Positions 11,801-23,852 of a stretch of 64,000 nucleotides of DNA are shown piece after piece (position 1 is the stretch's first letter; each line of letters begins with the position of its first letter). The translations under genes were made by a program, and so were the position numbers. The notes below the pieces were generated by a model. It was not told the origin of the DNA. It ran no database searches and saw nothing but the letters and a program-made list of their open reading frames with translations. This stretch comes from Argentina anserina. Its lineage: Eukaryota > Streptophyta > Magnoliopsida > Rosales > Rosaceae. The stretch lies in assembly GCF_933775445.1 (NCBI RefSeq), contig NC_065878.1, forward strand, positions 21,836,395 through 21,900,394, in the 5' to 3' direction.

Positions 11801-13780
11801 TTAGATAAAGTTACACGGAGATTACCCAGAAAGTGAGTATTGTTTTGTTCTACTCTTCTTCTTTTATATCTAGGCTATTTACGACAACTTGGCACTTAAG
11901 CATCATTTTACTCATTCTTCTTATAAGACTAATGTGATATGCATAACACAATCTCATAATGAAAATGACCAGCATTAGAAGATTCGAGCTACAATATTGT
12001 GGGAAGAGAAAAAGTAAATCCTTCTAGAAACTTTAACTCTCATATCAATAAAGAATTGAGCTTCGAAGTGATCATACTCACACGAACATACCTGAACCAT
12101 TTCACTGATGAACATGAGACCCCCAGGTCCAATGAGAGACCCCGCAAGAAGATACCCCACAATCACCTATTATATATACACATAAAAAAGAAAAATAATA
12201 AACCAGAGTTGCATCAAATGAACAAGTTAATTATATATAGCTGCATCACTAAACATAGATAAACACTAAGCTACAAATGAGTGAAAAATATAAACAGCCG
12301 GAAATCAGAGACTAAGATCTAAAAAACATACTGGTTGCCCCAAACAAGAAAACACAATTCCTCCAATGGCTGCAGAAACTATGATAACCACCAGATCAGA
12401 AATTAACCTGCACGAATGGTATGTGTCAGCTATATATTATATGCACCAAGAAGTAAAATGAAAACTCAGAAACTCAATGATTGACATCTTGTCATAAAAC
12501 TACAAAATATGATTTTCAATTGAGGAAACATTAGGTCATTTAGGTAATGCAAGAACCATAAAACATCAAATTAACCAAGATGTTCTTTCCATCTCTGGTA
12601 ATGCATTTTTGTTGCAATCAAGAACCAACTCAGTTCCAGGACTATTTATGTGTAGCACAATCAGGAAAGGACTATTTCACGATACCTCAAATCTACTTGA
12701 AGTACTGGATATTTGGATTTCTTGTTCGACATCACGAACACGTTGTCCTATCAACATAAAAATAGATAGCAGATTTAAAGATAAGCAATTACTCCTGAAA
12801 GTCCCTGCCACAGCTCTCAACATGTAAAAGTAAATAAACACACTTGAAAAAAAAAAACCTTTTTGTCAATCAAGGTTGTTGTTTCCTCAGAGTCTTCATT
12901 CTCAAGTGAGAAAACACCTTGAAACTGATAAGATTTTGTGCCGCTGACAACCAAAGCAAAATAATCAGTATACATTACTACAACTCCAAAGCGACGAAAA
13001 CTCCGATCTCATTCTGTAATAAATTTAACCTCTTGTCACAACACAATCAACTTAGACTACTATAACATCGACGTACTTATTCTCCTGAGTATCATTCTTA
13101 TTTCCCTTCTCATGAGTGATCTTAGCTACAGTCTCCAGTACCGCCTGAAACAATCACCGAATAAAAATAATAATAAATATGTTCAAAATTCAGATAACGC
13201 CTACATAAAACCAAATTAAAAGTAATCAAAACTTACTTGTTGATCAGCCACACTACTGTTAAAGCTGCTTTTATCAGATCCTAATAAAAATCGAAAGCCA
13301 ACGAAAAAGTTAGCTAACACTAAACCACATAATTCCGAAACCTAAATCACTAAAGCTACATTTCAGCAAAAACAAACGCTGCTTTCAATAATAATCTGCT
13401 TAGTTCTTCAGCCACAGCCTCACTTAACTCGCCTAACCTAAACTCAATCAAATTGAGATTCTCAATTTCAATTTCAATTTCAAATTCAAGGCTGAAGCTA
13501 CAAAATTAGATAATGTAAAGCTAGAGCTGAAGGAGAAGAAGAAGTAACCTTCGGGCTGATCGTTATCGGAGAACTCCTTCTCGAGAACCCGATCGAACAT
13601 TTTGGCGATGGTGCCGTCGTTGCTCTCCGGCGCGGAGGAGTTCACCATAGTGCCGTAGAACCTCTCCCTCATTTCCTTATCGGATCTCACCGCAGACGAA
13701 ACCGTGGCGTGAATCAAAAGCGTCGCAACGCAATAACAGAACCCGAACCCGACGAACCGGCCGCGCTTTCTCTTCGCCAT
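8808..13780 (-). CDS. KEA5: K+ efflux antiporter, KEA4/5/6 clade (KEA5)
   Basis: Twenty minus-strand exons: 13780-13549, 13280-13237, 13144-13077, 12943-12859, 12747-12686, 12407-12332, 12166-12092, 11736-11665, 11549-11466, 11367-11299, 11212-11135, 11030-10942, 10753-10657, 10558-10505, 10328-10233, 10108-9920, 9826-9749, 9299-9255, 9184-9086, 8849-8808. They join to 577 codons in frame. Residues ~8-30 look like a signal peptide. Then come an acidic lumenal stretch (RVLEKEFSDNDQPEG, FSLENEDSEE) and a CPA2 Na+/H+ exchanger domain from ~165 (VGYLLAGSLIGPGGL, FALGLEFSLAK, FLSMSSTAVVVKFLAERN, FLSSIGMLIHVHFLW, LAQIGEFAFVLLSRAS). There is no C-terminal KTN/TrkA-N domain, which separates this clade from plastid KEA1-3. 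Members exchange K+ for H+ in Golgi, TGN and prevacuolar membranes. Clade sure; KEA5 rests on gene order. Confidence 0.95.
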
Positions 13781-13834
13781 CGAAAATGTGGCCGGTGAAG
13801 ATCGAATCGCAGAGTGTTGCTTTCTCTCTGGAAT

Positions 13835-15700
13835 TTAGGGTTGAGAAGAATTGAATTGAATTTGAAATGCGTGAGAAAAAAGGAAGCCTTTTATTAATTC
13901 GGGAAATTTAGTTGGTACTGGCGGGATCGGGACATCACCTGAACGTATGAACGCGGGACACGTATGCATCCGGGGGTACTGTTGTCTTTTCAGCTTCTGA
14001 TAGAGGGAGCCGTGATTCCATGTGGTCGTTATATGTTTTTGTTCGTGAACGAGCATCTTGAAGATTCTATTATGATTTACATTTCAATTTTTTTTTTCAT
14101 TGCAGCGAGTATCATTGTGTTTGTGCTTGTTATGTTTAAGTATTAAATATATGTTTGCTAAACCATGACATTCTCATTGTAATTCACCCATATATAACTA
14201 CACTCCCTCAAATATTGGATAGTATTTGAATAGTATTTGTCCAAAACATGTATCGCACAATACAATTTACAGTGGATAGAGTTGAGAATTTTGGTTCTGT
14301 AGTTGGAATGGAGGATTTAGGAAATATAAAATCAAACATTACGATGGGGTGTAATCAATTAGACCTTATTATCATTAAGCATTGCAATTATAAGAGACTT
14401 GTAGAATTATACACGTTTTCATTGATAAATTTACAGAAAAAAAAAACTCTTTTAATTTAAGGTGTTCAGTCAATGTCGCCGACATGTGGGTGTCATTCGT
14501 AACACAAAAACAAGTTACAACCAGGAAGTGCGGCAATAGCATAAGTCATATTCTATTTAACCCGAAAATGAACGACCTAAACTACCATAGCATACATTTA
14601 GATCATGATGAACATAGTTCAAGTATTTTTTTTCTTTTTGAGAAAGTTAAACACTATAATATATGAGAGTTCTTATTCATACTTTCAAAAATGATATTTG
14701 TACTTCACCCTTTTTTAAAATTTGTGTTGACATTTTCAACTCACGTAAAATTATTGATAAAGACACATATATTAATAAATCAAAATAGCAATAAACATTT
14801 ATTTAAGTAATATGTGGCAATAAAGTTCACATTCTTAATATCCTACCAAACAATTTCAATAAGAACGGAAGATATTAAATGAAGACAATGGAAATTGAAG
14901 CATAAACGTGTTATGTACTCATTCAGACATCATTTTGTTAACTCTAACCGACCCATTGAAATTACTCTTAGAAATTATGAGTGATCAAGTGATCATTTTG
15001 CTCCAATATCAATAATTAATCATGCTTCCATAAAGTAACTCAATTCTTGTCATCTCCAAAGTTTGATCGAAGAACATGTTATAATTCATTCTAATCTGTT
15101 TATGATTTCATAATTGTATTGTTATAGTTAATTTGTTGATTTAGTATGATTGTGAAATTTTAAAATTAAGAGGTTTAATTGCAAAATATGAGGTATGAAA
15201 GTTTTTCAAAAACAAAAAGGATTTCTATTGAATATTAAATTATGGGCATTTTGGAAAAATTAATAATGTGTAAAATAACATTTTAGTAATTTATAAAAGT
15301 TTTTTAGAAATCTGTTAAGCAGAGAGATCTAAATACAATTTTTAAAAATATGAATAGAAACTCACAAAATATATAATCCAAAACCACAAAGTACAAACCA
15401 TAGGGTTTTGGTTAAATTTCTCACTCTCTGAGTCCTCCCTACCTATAACATTAGTAACTATGTAATTGGCATGTCTCATTACATCTTTATTGTCAGACTC
15501 AAGAAGAGATAATCAATTTCCAACACTAAATTGTCACGTCAAATATTTGCACGTCCAATAAAAGATTAGTGCTCAAAGCTCAAACCAGCAAATTGGGCCG
15601 ATGACACACAAATCCCACATCTCCGACGCATCGACGTGTCACACCTGCCGTCCACCCACAACTGTCAAATGGAGCGTGGCATCCACAGTTCTCTCTATAT
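13835..15700. other. intergenic, KEA5 and NEET divergent upstream region
   Basis: The start codons of KEA5 (minus) and NEET (plus) face away from each other, so this stretch of about 1.9 kb holds both promoters. It is AT-rich with many homopolymer runs; short ORFs are not convincing. GC content rises only close to each gene. No transposon ends were seen. Confidence 0.5.
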
Positions 15701-15705
15701 CCTCC

Positions 15706-15713
15706 TATAAAAA
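15706..15713 (+). promoter_or_regulatory. TATA box of NEET
   Basis: TATAAAAA lies 73 bp before the NEET start codon, in a pyrimidine-rich context (CTCTCTATATCCTCC just upstream). The spacing fits a short leader of about 40 bp. Confidence 0.6.
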
Positions 15714-15778
15714 TCTCGTCTCCCACCGACCAATCGATCACTCCAACAAAAACCCAAAACTCCCAGGGACATATTTCA

Positions 15779-16609
15779 ATGGCGTCGATTATCACAACCA
15801 CCGGTCTGGTTTCTTGCGGCTACGTCAAATCTTCGGGCCCGTGTCCGAGTCTTGGCAGCACAAGAGCCACAACCTTCGGAACTCACCGCCTCGCTTGCCC
15901 TTCCGGCGTTGACTTCAGCCGGAGGAAGAAGACTGTTGCGGTGGTGAGGGCGGAGGTTCAGCCGATCAACCCGGAGATTAGGAAGACTGAAGCGAAGGTT
16001 GTGGACTCTGTTGTGGTCACTGAGCTCGCTAAGCCCCTCACTCCTTATTGCAGGTAAAAGTAGTTACTTTGGTTTAGTTCAAGTCTGGAAAGATTGAATT
16101 TTTGGAGATGAAATGAGGTATAAGCATTTTGTTGTAGTGCTCAATTTTTTTTGAAGAGGAGTACTTGAACTTGGCTGTAGCATTTCTAGTTCTAGGCTTA
16201 ATGTCAAGTCTTGCATTGATGGATTTGATTAAACTTGTTTATCGTATATTGTTGGATTACGAAAGATCGATTTCTTGGTTCCACAATTGGCTATCGATGG
16301 AGTTGATACGATGATAGCTAACTTGGCAATTTCTTATTGAACTTAGTTTGGGGATTTTTAGTCGTAAACGAGTGTTAGTGTTGGCATGGCTCAATCATGG
16401 AGTTGGAGCAAACTGAAGATCATTGTAATTTGGGCATGTTTTTGATTAATGTCGTGAATGGTAGGCTTGAATGAACGACAGTAATTTTGTGGGTGTTTAT
16501 GTATAGGTGTTGGAGGTCGGGGACTTTCCCCTTGTGTGATGGAAGCCATGTGAAGCACAACAAAGCTACGGGTGACAATGTCGGGCCATTGCTCTTGAAG
16601 AAGGAGTAA
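15779..16609 (+). CDS. NEET: NEET, CDGSH iron-sulfur domain protein
   Basis: Two exons, 15779-16053 and 16507-16609, give 125 residues. Residues 1-~60 are rich in Ser, Thr, Arg and Gly with few acids, like an organelle transit peptide (plastid, with mitochondrial targeting also reported for the Arabidopsis protein). The conserved part reads [25 protein letters not shown], then after the intron [19 protein letters not shown] and [15 protein letters not shown]. The 3Cys-1His ligands of the 2Fe-2S cluster are the Cys of PYC, CWR and LCDG and the His of DGSH. The intron splits the Arg codon between the first two cysteines. Plant NEET transfers Fe-S clusters and iron and affects ROS balance and senescence. 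It appears intact. Confidence 0.96.
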
Positions 16610-18087
16610 AGCTTTTGAATTTAGAGGAGGTACTGTGATAGAAGAGGTATCTGGTTTGAGAATCAATTGGAGGCTCATCTTGTAGATTATTTGTTCATGA
16701 TATTGGCTACAATCGATGCATTATTTATAATATGTTGTTAACATTTTGAATAGTTGTTGGAGATTTTGAATAAAGATCTATGTGCTGTTTATTTCCTAGT
16801 GTCTGTTTTAGTTTTGTTCATATTTCAAAATGGTGTCTCAGCAATTCTGAGCAGTGGACAAAAATGAAAGTGTGAATGACCAAGTCTTATCTTGATTTTG
16901 ATCAGTCATGCAGAAAATGCCTTCCACACAACTATAGACTTTCACTAGAGCATAAAGTACTATAAATTGAGGATCAACGACTCCCAGATACCTGATTGTT
17001 CTTTCACTGCGTTGCTCATCAATGTTCTGATATAGTAAGGAAGTAACAGAGTCTGAATATTTGAAAATTTTAGCCAAATGGCCTGCGCTTTCTTCGGGGT
17101 TAAGTCGACTTTGTTGCCATCTCCAGCTTCCCGCATCTTATTCTATCTGCAATTGTCATTATTCCTCAAAAGTAATATGGGATTGATCGAGAGAATGACA
17201 CTGTCACTTCAATACTGAATGGGAAAATTCTCTCCATTGCGTCTCAGACAACCTCGCTACAGTTTTTAGCTTCTTTCAGATTATTTGCTGAACAACGTTT
17301 CAGTAGCAAATATTGATCCTTGTTGAGACCTAATTAGCTTTCTGAGTCCTGAACTATACACACTTAACTTTTTTCCGGAGAAGTCTTCGATTGCTAACCG
17401 CTACTCAGGGCAGCATTCTAATAAAAATAGACGGCTGCTTCCACCAAATTGGTGCTGCAAATTTGAGATATCACCATCATTTTGCTTAGCATTTGCATGC
17501 AGTTAGGCATGCCCATAATTCATCATCATTTCAAGCACATAACGGCAGGTGAAATATTAGTGGCATAAAGAACTGTAAGTTGCTTAAATAATGCTGTACA
17601 GGGTAAACTTTAAAGTATTATGGTGGAACAATATGGTACAAGAAGAAAAATACATTGCTGCAGGACCAAAATTGTGGAGATATCAGTTCCAAATGCTCAC
17701 AAGGTTTTTGTGTCGAAATTCAGTTACTTGTTACATGCACTGATGCACATCACACAAAACGTATTGCATTATTGATCCAAATGAAGTTAGTATACTAGTG
17801 ACTCGTGCAGTTCCCTTGCGAAGGTTCACTACGACACGAACCCTTCCTTCCTGATGAGACACTATAAAATTGAAAGTCTGATGAGAAGTTGCCCAATTCG
17901 ATCTACTGGAAAATATAGCATATCAATGTAGTTACCGATCTCAAAATAATTAATACAACCCCTTGAATACTCTTCTCATGCAGCATTTGAAAACATATAC
18001 AGTATATCTATTGCATGCTGTATATATCTTCTTGTTCGATCTAAAAACATCATCATCTTCAATATCGATCACATAAGTATATTGGTC
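16610..18087. other. intergenic, NEET 3' region and P450 copy A promoter
   Basis: About 1.5 kb without a supported gene. The first ~150 bp is probably the NEET 3' UTR. The last part before the copy A start codon resembles other P450 5' regions only in being AT-rich. Nothing else recognised. Confidence 0.45.
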
Positions 18088-19125
18088 ATGGATATTCATT
18101 CCACTCTGCCTTTATTAGCTCCTACAGCAATAAGCTTATCAATACTTATTCTTGTAGCAGTATTTTTTGCGCGGGAGAAGAACAAGAGATACCCTCCGAT
18201 CGCCGGAACTGTCTTACACCAACTGATTAACTTCCACAGGGTACACCATTACATGACTGAGCTTACATGCAAATACAAAACTTACAGGATGCTTGGCTTG
18301 TTCAGAACTGTGGTCTACACTGCAGATCCTGCAAATGTGGAATACGTGTTTAAAACAAACTTTGCTAACTATGGCAAGGTATGTTATAGGTCAACCGGAA
18401 AGGCCAGTCGTGCAAGTCCAATTTTTTATAAGAACAGAACATAAGAGTGTGCCTCAATTTCAAAATGATTGATCACAAGGCTTAAGTGCACCATTTTTTT
18501 ATAGGGGTCTTACCTGCATGACATTCTGTCTGATTCTTTGGGCGATGGGATCTTCGCTGTGGATGGAGATAAATGGCTGCATCAGAGGAAGACATCAAGT
18601 TCACAGTTCTCAACCAAAGTACTTAGAGCATATGCAGCCGTGCATCACCATCATAGCAAAAAGCATAAATTTTGCTTGTTTGCTGCTCTATTCCAATGCA
18701 GCCGTGCAAAATGAAGAGGCAATAAATGAGTGGGACCCATGTCAAATGATCAAACCAGCAAGCAGGCAGGCAACTTTTGCTTGCCGGAGTGATTGGCAGC
18801 AAAGGCTGGGACCCGCGCACGTGGGCGCCCAGCGTTCTCTTTTTTTTTTTTGAATCTGGCGCGTGTTTTACACGGGCCTTTAAAAAAAATTAAAAAAAAT
18901 ATATAGCCGACAGCTGCAGAGCCGATGGCCAGTTACAGGCTGCCACGTGGCGCCAGACTGGTACAACGGCTCCCTGCGTAGCCAACGGTCAAATTTTTTT
19001 TTTTTTCAAATTACTCCGAAAATGTACAAATTACTCATTATTTTCCCTATAAATACCTCATCATATTCTTCACAATTTGTACCACTTCTCTTTTCATCTC
19101 CTCTCTTCCATCTTCCTTTCATCAA

Positions 19126-20236
19126 ATGGGTTCTGGTTGGCTTCCATCCGAAGAGTTGCAATTATGTGTTTCTTGGGTACGACAATCCACTTGCATCATC
19201 ACCGGCCGATATCAATGCAAGGATAATTTGTGGAAGAAAGTTTACGAAGATTACGCCAAAAATTGGTGTGGCAACCCCGAAGATCCTCATCAAGGTCCTC
19301 GCTCGAAATGTGCGCTTGAATCACATTTTCCGCGCTTGAAGAAAATGCTCAAGAAGTGGCATACAGCATTAAGCAAAGCAAGAAGCCGTGCGGCTAGCGG
19401 GACGAATTTGGTAGATGAGGTATGTCTAATCAATTTTTCATGTATATTTTTTTTGTTTAACATAGATTAAATTTTCCTATTAATAAATTCTTTTTTCTTG
19501 TTTTGTTATTTTTTTTTCTTCATATTAAATTTTTGTTTACATTAAATTTTCCTATAAATCTAATATTCGTTTCTATTTTTAGGAAACTCAAGCTCAATCA
19601 TTATATTTCAAAGATATGAAAAAAGAATTTAACAAGAAAGATTGTTATGAAGCAATGTTGAGTCATCCTCATTTTGTGACGGTTACAAGTAGTACTTCTT
19701 CTCCGTTTGAGCGAAATTTTCCATGTTCTCCCGAGCAACATGATACGGATGAGCATATTGACACGGATGAGCATATTGACTTGGATGGTGAGGACGAATT
19801 CACAACTCCGTCGTCGAACCAAGAGAGACCCCGTCCCTCAAGCCCCGTTAGACCTATGGGAATAAAAGCGGCCAAGGAAGCAAAGAAGAAGGGGAAAAAA
19901 TGTATGACGGAGAAAGACGAGATGTCTTTAGCTATTTTTCATAATATGCAATGTAATCAAAAATCACTTATGGAGGCTAACATGCGAAGAGATGAGGAGA
20001 CCCTTCGGTTAGCTAGGGAGGGCTTAGAACTTGAGAAACAAAAGGAAGCAAGGTTGGCCCGACGTGATGCTATGTTGGAGTTGGAAGAAGAAACGAAAAT
20101 TATGGCAATGGATAGGAGTGTCATGAGCCCGACAAAATTGAGGTGGCACACAAAGAGGAAAGCGGATATCATGGGTAAAATGAATGAGAGTAGTAACACT
20201 AGTGATGCTTATTATGTTCACTTTGATGAAGAGTAA
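19126..20236 (+). CDS. Harbinger ORF1, Myb/SANT-like DNA-binding accessory protein
   Basis: Two exons, 19126-19419 and 19583-20236, give 315 residues. The N-terminal part (about residues 5-90: ELQLCVSWVRQS, YQCKDNLWKKVYEDYAKNW, KCALESHFPRLKKMLKKWH) fits the trihelix/SANT-like module found in ORF1 of plant PIF/Harbinger elements and in their domesticated relatives. An acidic, Ser-rich linker with a short DTDEHID repeat follows. Next comes a Lys-rich, NLS-like stretch (KAAKEAKKKGKK) and a long charged helix with coiled-coil character (LRLAREGLELEKQKEARLARR), as in NAM-associated C-terminal domains. In the family this protein binds the transposase and brings it to the nucleus and element ends. 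No lesion was found, unlike the transposase. Confidence 0.85.
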
Positions 20237-20438
20237 TGTTGTGTTATTGCTATTTTTTTTCAATTCCAAGTTATTTGATGTAATTTCAAGTTATTTTTAT
20301 ATGAAATAAATTTCATGTTTCTCAATTTCAAGTTATTACATTGCACAATATCAAATACAATACCAAATAAAATTACAACGCCAAATAAAATTACAATACC
20401 AAATAAAATGATAATACCAAATTAAACTCCATAATTGA

Positions 20439-21788
20439 TTATTGTTGGTTGGCTTCCAAAGTCCAATTGTGCTCCATTAAATCATTCTGAAGAAGGTTGT
20501 GGATATAAGCTGACTCGAGGTGGTCAATACGATCCCAAAATGCATGTTGGTTCCGTCCATCTCTTTCCACTGGTAAAAAAGGAATTCGAACCCCCTGAGG
20601 ATCCACTGGCCCATCATAAACTCTTGCAGCCAATGAGTTTAGTAGATCTTCTTCTTCCGGCTCGACATATTCTTCTTCTACAAATTCATCCTCTACAATC
20701 ATGTTATGCAATATGATACAAGCTATCATTATGTTTTTCAGTGTCGAACTCCTATGCAACCGAGCTCCATGTCGAATGATTGCCCAACGAGATTGCAGGA
20801 TGCCAAAACACCTCTCTACATCTTTGCGGTATGCTTCTTGTTTCTTTGTAAATAGTTTTTGTGCTTGTGATTCAGGGTTTGGAATTGTTTTTACAAATGT
20901 GGAGTACCTTGGATATATTCCGTCGGCGAGATAATAAGCATTGCTATATCGTCTACCATTGGCGTAAAACATCACAGTCGGTGTGTTTCCGGCAATGAGC
21001 CCTTCAAACACAGGTGATTGATCAAGGACATTAATATCATTTTGAGCTCCTGGTACACCGAAGAAAGCATGTCATACCCATGTGTCATGCGAGGCCACCG
21101 CCTCTAGTATTATGGTGGGACGACCTTTCCGGCCGCTGTAAGCCCCATGCCATCCGGTTGGACAGTTCTTCCACTCCCAATGCATGCAGTCAATGCTTCC
21201 AATCATTCCTGGAAATCCTCGCTGATCAGCTCTAGCAAGAAGCCTTTTAAGGTCAGTCTCTGTTGGAGCACGGAGATACTCGCCACCAAAATGATGTATC
21301 ACCTGTTGGCAAAACTTCTTCATGCACTCTAGTGTAGTTGATTCCCCCATCCTGCATATCTCAGCACACTGATCAGCAGCTGCGCCGTACGCCAACATTC
21401 GGAGGGCACCTGTCATCTTTTGTTGGGGCAGCAACCCTAGTAGTCCAGTGGCATCTTCTCTTTGATGCCAATAAGGGTCGTGGTTGCAGAGCTTCGTCAT
21501 GATGCGGTTGAACAAATGGGTGTGCATTCGGTACCTCCGACGAAATTCTTCTGCCCTAAAGATCGGACGCTCGATGAAGTAATCTGCCATGAGACTAATT
21601 CCCCCAGATACCCTATTTCTGGGGTGATTAGGAGAGCGGCCAGGACGTGAACCGCGTCCTTGTGGTTCATCTGAATTATCAAGATGTGCCATCATCATCG
21701 TCGTGTTCATCACCATGGCATCCATCATCTCAGCATCTTCTTGACTGTGTTGTTGTCTCTGCTTCAACAATTTGCGAAAGAAGCTCAT
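20439..21788 (-). pseudogene. Harbinger DDE transposase with one premature stop
   Basis: One minus-strand frame of 450 codons, uninterrupted except for TGA at 21074-21072, in the place where relatives have Trp (context SHDTWV-stop-HAFFGVPGAQND). DDE_Tnp_4-type landmarks: first Asp in IGSIDCMHWEWKNCP, second Asp in PGAQNDINVLDQSP, Glu in DVERCFGILQSRW. The N-terminal part includes the HTH-like region RYRMHTHLFNRIM. No frameshift was seen. The lesion is a single base change from a Trp codon, so inactivation looks recent. The first fragment alone (238 residues) lacks the second catalytic Asp and the Glu, so no active enzyme is expected unless the stop is read through. Confidence 0.9.
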
Positions 21789-23852
21789 TATAGTGATGGG
21801 GGAATGTGGCGAAGTAATTGAAGAATGTGTTTTTGAGGATTTAGAAATGAGTTGTGAAGATTGAGTGAGTATAGAATGGGTGATGCAGCTTATTTATGGT
21901 GAATTTCAGATCATAGAATTTGAAGATCATGTTACGTGTCGAATTGTCATTCGTCAAAAATCTTATCAGAAATCCTATCGGAAATCCAATGAAATTATTT
22001 GGCCGACAAACACACACGTGTCACCTTTTGGTTGGTCGGAAATCCTATCGAAAATCTATAAAATTATTTCGGTGATAAGGATATCAAATAAATGCCACTT
22101 GTCATCTAGCAATTGGTTGATTATCATATATGAAATCTCAAAAAATAAAATATTTAATCAATGAATAGTAATTGCTAATTTGACGGAGTTGCACCGCTGC
22201 ATAAAAACTAGCTCAGAAAAGCAATTTACAGTGAATAGTAACTGATGGAGGCAATTAAATTGATGGTTTGATGGTCTGATGGTTAAACATGGGTGCATAT
22301 GCTCTTAGGGATTTCAGCAGTGAAATCTTCAAAAGAAATGGACTGAAACTTGCTGGCATAATTCATCGAGCTGCAAGCTGCAATAAATCAATTGATATCC
22401 AAGTAAGTTTGCAATGTCTCAAAGATCACGTATTATGTTGCACTTTATTTACGTACGTTGTATATTTTATTTGTCTTGCTGTCGATTAATAAATTGATGT
22501 TCGTTTTGACGGAAGGATATGTTTATGAAATCAACCTTGGATTCAATCGTCAAGATTCTACTCGGTTTTGATCTAGACACCATGTCTGGTACAGACAATG
22601 AAGAAAGTATTATGTTTTCACATGCTGCTGATGACTCAAACGGAGCTACCCTTTATCGTGTTTTTGATATCTTCTGGAAAATTAAACGGTTCTTAAACAT
22701 TGGTTCAGAAGCAGCGATAAGAGAGAATATAAAAGTGGTGGATCAATTTGTTTACAAACTAATCAACAGAAAGATTGAAACTCTCCAAAATTCAGAAGAT
22801 AATGAGCTACCTGTGAGTTTCCTTCCTTTTATATATGTTATAGATTTAATTGATATTTGTATTGATTGCGCGCTTCAAGTAATTAACGTTTACTAATAAG
22901 TTGAGGTTAACTGGCATGCAGTTAAAGAAAAGGGATTTTATCTCTAGACTTATTGAAACTAGAGAGACTGATCCAAAGTACTTGAGAGACATGGTCCTCA
23001 GTTTTATTGCTGCCGGCAAAGACACAACTGGTTCTGCTCTTTCATGGTTTTTTTATATGATGTGTAAACAACTAAACATCCTCATATACAAGAAAAGATT
23101 GCACAAGAAGTTAGAGAAGCAACAGGTCTAAATAATAGCTCAGGCGCTGATGAAGTTGCAACTAACCTTACTGAAGAAGCCCTTAAAAAAATGCAGTATC
23201 TCCATGCGGCTTTGACTGAGACGTTGAGACTCTATCCTGCAGTTCCAATGGTAATTTAACATAGTAACTTGAATTGTATTTAAAAAAATGGCATATATGT
23301 ACTGAATATTAAGAAATTTCGCGGTCCTTGATATGGTCGAAATCCCATTTTACATTATGTTGCAGTTGATGAGTTTGATCTTTTCATTCGTTCATAGAAT
23401 TCGAAGGTTTGTTTTTCTGCTGATACCTGGCCAGATGGATATAGTATCAACAAAGGCCAAGTGGTGATGTTCCTACCTTATGCAATGGGTCGGATGGAGT
23501 TCATATGGGGCGATGATGCGAAAGAGTTCCGGCCAGAGAGATGGCTCGACGAAAATGGCATTTTCCGAGAAGAGACCCCTTACAAATTCATGGCCTTCAA
23601 TGTAACTAACAAAGCAAATAGTATTTGCTTGATCATGGGAGTACTAGCTAATTACATTTTATCATGAAGGCTGGTCCAAGAATTTGTCTCGGAAAAGAGT
23701 ATGGTTATATCCAGATGAAAACATTTTCTGCTATACTTCTTAGTAGCTACAAATTCAATCTTGATGACGAGAAAAACGTTGTGAAATACAAGACAATGAT
23801 CACGCTCTATATCAGTGAAGGTCTTCATGTTCGTGCTTCTCCAAGAGTGTAA

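Larger units (their letters stand above)
18626..22304. mobile_element. PIF/Harbinger DNA transposon inserted in P450 exon 2
   Basis: A 3679 bp element flanked by the 3 bp target duplication TTA (18623-18625 and 22305-22307), the PIF/Harbinger signature. Inverted ends: GAGCATATGCA followed by CC and TG matches over about 27 bp on the two sides (left GAGCATATGCAGCCGTG, right reversed GAGCATATGCACCCATG). It carries both family genes: a Myb/SANT-like ORF1 on the plus strand and a DDE transposase on the minus strand, converging near 20.3 kb. The transposase has one nonsense codon. Structure and the near-complete state indicate a fairly recent insertion. Exact excision would restore the exon length. 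Confidence 0.95.
18088..23852 (+). pseudogene. CYP704C-like cytochrome P450 copy A, disrupted by a Harbinger transposon
   Basis: Six-exon P450 layout: 18088-18378, 18505-18625 joined to 22308-22402, 22517 or 22516-22812, 22922-23250, 23398-23601, 23670-23852. Exon 2 is split by a 3.7 kb transposon; without it and one target-site copy it is 216 bp, the same as exon 2 in copies B, D and F. Exon 4 carries an 8 bp insertion (23069-23076) that shifts frame after MMCK; exon length is 329 against 321 in copy B. The rest is well kept: membrane anchor, [43 protein letters not shown], heme loop AGPRICLGKE, stop in the usual place. Closest in wording to copy B. CYP704 enzymes belong to the CYP86 clan of fatty-acid hydroxylases; the CYP704C substrate is not known to me. 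Two independent lesions make it non-functional. Confidence 0.93.

Noticed and set aside
15601..15912. Plus-strand ORF overlapping the NEET start
   Set aside because: Out of frame with NEET, covers its promoter and TATA box; a shadow.
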